From the NCBI GenBank assembly GCA_040255345.1, contig JBDZUV010000006.1, positions 1 to 45,137 of the forward strand: a stretch of DNA of 45,137 nucleotides, in the 5' to 3' direction. The notes beneath the pieces are model-generated. The model did not search any database. It saw only the letters and a list, made by a program, of their open reading frames with translations, and was not told where the DNA came from. Below are positions 43,933-45,137 of this stretch, one piece after another (within the stretch, counting starts at the first letter, position 1; every line of letters begins with the position of its first letter). The translations under genes were made by a program, and so were the position numbers. The DNA comes from JAFDWI01 sp040255345. Lineage in GTDB: Bacteria > Actinomycetota > Acidimicrobiia > Acidimicrobiales > Iamiaceae.

Positions 43933-45137
43933 GTGTCGAAGGGTGCGTCGGTGAAGGTGTTTCGAAACGGCATGGTGCTGTTTGATGTGTCGGATGCGGA
44001 TCTGGCGACCCAGACGGGGGTGGGCCTGTTTGGGGGTGCGGCGGGTCCGGTCGTCGCAGGGTTCGCAGCCGGTCAAGCGTCCGGTGGCCAATCGGACACG
44101 GTGTTTGATCAGGATGGCCGCCCGGTTGCCACCTATGGGCCGGGGGTGACCAGTGCGGGCTTGTCGTCGACGGCGACGGTCTATGATCCGTCTGGGAATC
44201 AGATCGGGTTTACCGACGCGAACGGGCACACGACCCAGCAGGGATACGATGCGATGGGTCGGCGGGTCTCCCAAAGTGATCCGTATGGTGCGGCGACCAG
44301 CTATGCTTATGATCCGTTGGGGCGGGTCGTATCGACCCAGGCGCCGGGCAAGCCGGCGGCGACGGTCTCCTATTCGAATGGGGATCAGACCGCGTCACCG
44401 GTGGTGCCTGCATCCCAGACCGTGACCCGGCCTGAGGGGGTGAGTGTGACCACCACGTTCGATGTTGATCGTGAACCAGCCGGGGTCGCGTACTCCGATG
44501 GCACTCATGGGGTGACCAACACGTTCGATGCCGATGGCCGGTTGACGTCTTCGGTGGGGGCGGTGACCACAGCCCGTTTCTATGACACGTTGGGTGAGGT
44601 GTTGTCAGTCACCAGGGCGGGTCGTAGTGTGGTCGACAGCTACGCGCGTCCGGGGAAGGTGGTGTCGGTGAAGTATCCGAACAACAAGACCGTCACCCGC
44701 TCCTATGATGCTTCGGGGCGTTGGTCTGGGGTGACCGATTGGGGCAACGCTTCCACCACGTTCTCCTATGACGCCGATGGTAATGTGACCAATGTCGCGA
44801 TGAGCAACGGGATCTCCATGTCCCGGGACTTCGATGCTGACGGTCAGATCGCGAAAGTGATCTACGGATTTCCGAGTGGAGCCTGGCCGATCACCTACAC
44901 CCGTGGCACCGCAGGCGAGTTGACGGGCGCCTCCCAGTTGGGTGGCACCAACACGTGGGCCTATGACCCCGCGCAGCAGATCACCGCTACCACGAACCCG
45001 ACCGGCGCGTACAGTTTCGATCAGGCAGGGAACCCGACCATGGTGAATGGTAACACCCAAACCTTTGATGGATCAGGTGAGTTGTGTTGGGTCGGCACTG
45101 GCACTGGAACGTGTGGTTCTCCACCGTCGGGTGCGAC
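43933..45137 (+). CDS. RHS/YD-repeat protein fragment, missing N-terminus, running off the window
   Basis: The frame is open from 43933 to the window end (about 400 codons). The first 45 residues (VKVFRNGMVLFDVSDADLATQTGVGLFGG and so on) look like the end of a LamG/concanavalin-like domain. About a dozen YD/RHS repeats follow, such as YDPSGNQIGFTDANGHTTQQ and YDPLGRVVST, which build the shell of RHS toxins. The usual signal peptide and upstream repeats are absent: the sequence starts mid-domain directly after the MOSC gene. GTG 43933 or 43951 could start translation, but no Shine-Dalgarno is seen. Codons such as GAT, TAT, GGT and TTT are common here and rare elsewhere in the window. The C-terminus lies beyond the window. 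Confidence 0.85.
   Translation, partial: MSKGASVKVFRNGMVLFDVSDADLATQTGVGLFGGAAGPVVAGFAAGQASGGQSDTVFDQDGRPVATYGPGVTSAGLSSTATVYDPSGNQIGFTDANGHTTQQGYDAMGRRVSQSDPYGAATSYAYDPLGRVVSTQAPGKPAATVSYSNGDQTASPVVPASQTVTRPEGVSVTTTFDVDREPAGVAYSDGTHGVTNTFDADGRLTSSVGAVTTARFYDTLGEVLSVTRAGRSVVDSYARPGKVVSVKYPNNKTVTRSYDASGRWSGVTDWGNASTTFSYDADGNVTNVAMSNGISMSRDFDADGQIAKVIYGFPSGAWPITYTRGTAGELTGASQLGGTNTWAYDPAQQITATTNPTGAYSFDQAGNPTMVNGNTQTFDGSGELCWVGTGTGTCGSPPSGA

Noticed and set aside
41082..43973. A 963-codon minus-strand frame over the amidohydrolase and MOSC genes
   Set aside because: It runs through two real genes in other frames and its sequence is Arg/Gly-rich with no family motif.

Overview
The window is high-GC, densely coded DNA with many GTG starts. 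It carries a dnaK-grpE-dnaJ-hspR operon, a dCTP deaminase of the actinobacterial bifunctional type, an EtfD-like membrane Fe-S reductase, a ChaA-type antiporter and many lipid-metabolism enzymes. I infer an actinomycete, most likely an Acidimicrobiia-type lineage; no rRNA or other marker here fixes the taxonomy. I found no tRNA, rRNA, CRISPR array, insertion sequence or prophage.

Layout. 1-5.1 kb: purine genes purB, purD and purA on the minus strand, with a B-box-like zinc protein on the plus strand between purB and purD. 5.2-14.7 kb: clpB, a polytopic membrane protein with a family-2 glycosyltransferase, then hspR, dnaJ, grpE and dnaK (all minus). 14.9-24.1 kb (plus): a cyclopropane-fatty-acid-synthase-type methyltransferase, a second large membrane protein, gpmA, a stand-alone cyclic-nucleotide-binding protein, an EtfD-like reductase and a one-chain sigma-like/zinc-anti-sigma-like membrane protein. 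24.1-31.2 kb: dcd, a drug-efflux-type MFS pump with a possible leader peptide, a small unknown protein, a secreted endonuclease/exonuclease/phosphatase-fold enzyme, bioY, a thioesterase and chaA. 31.4-39.1 kb (plus): an acyl-CoA ligase, an SdsA-type alkylsulfatase, an AhpD/CMD-family protein, a radical SAM/SPASM protein and an MFS/TetR pair. 39.2-45.1 kb: a LuxR-type regulator, a lipoprotein, a divergent amidohydrolase/MOSC pair and an RHS (YD-repeat) gene fragment that runs off the window and lacks its N-terminal part.

How the genes work together. ClpB and the DnaK system form one protein-rescue machine, with HspR as its likely repressor. PurA, PurB and PurD supply AMP and early purine steps. 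The alkylsulfatase, acyl-CoA ligase, thioesterase, CFA-type enzyme and EtfD point to active lipid turnover, with electrons from acyl-CoA oxidation passed to quinone by EtfD.

Most notable signals: (i) about ten genes have a TANNNT box ending only 6-10 bases before the start codon, suggesting leaderless transcription; (ii) the sigma/anti-sigma-like fusion; (iii) the decapitated RHS fragment, with different codon use, starting at an inverted repeat; (iv) short GC-rich tandem repeats (17, 20 and 35 bp) just downstream of genes; (v) two paired palindromic elements at the bioY 3' end; (vi) a tiny ORF overlapping the start of the efflux pump. None of these amounts to a proven new system; the fusion protein and the RHS remnant are the best leads.
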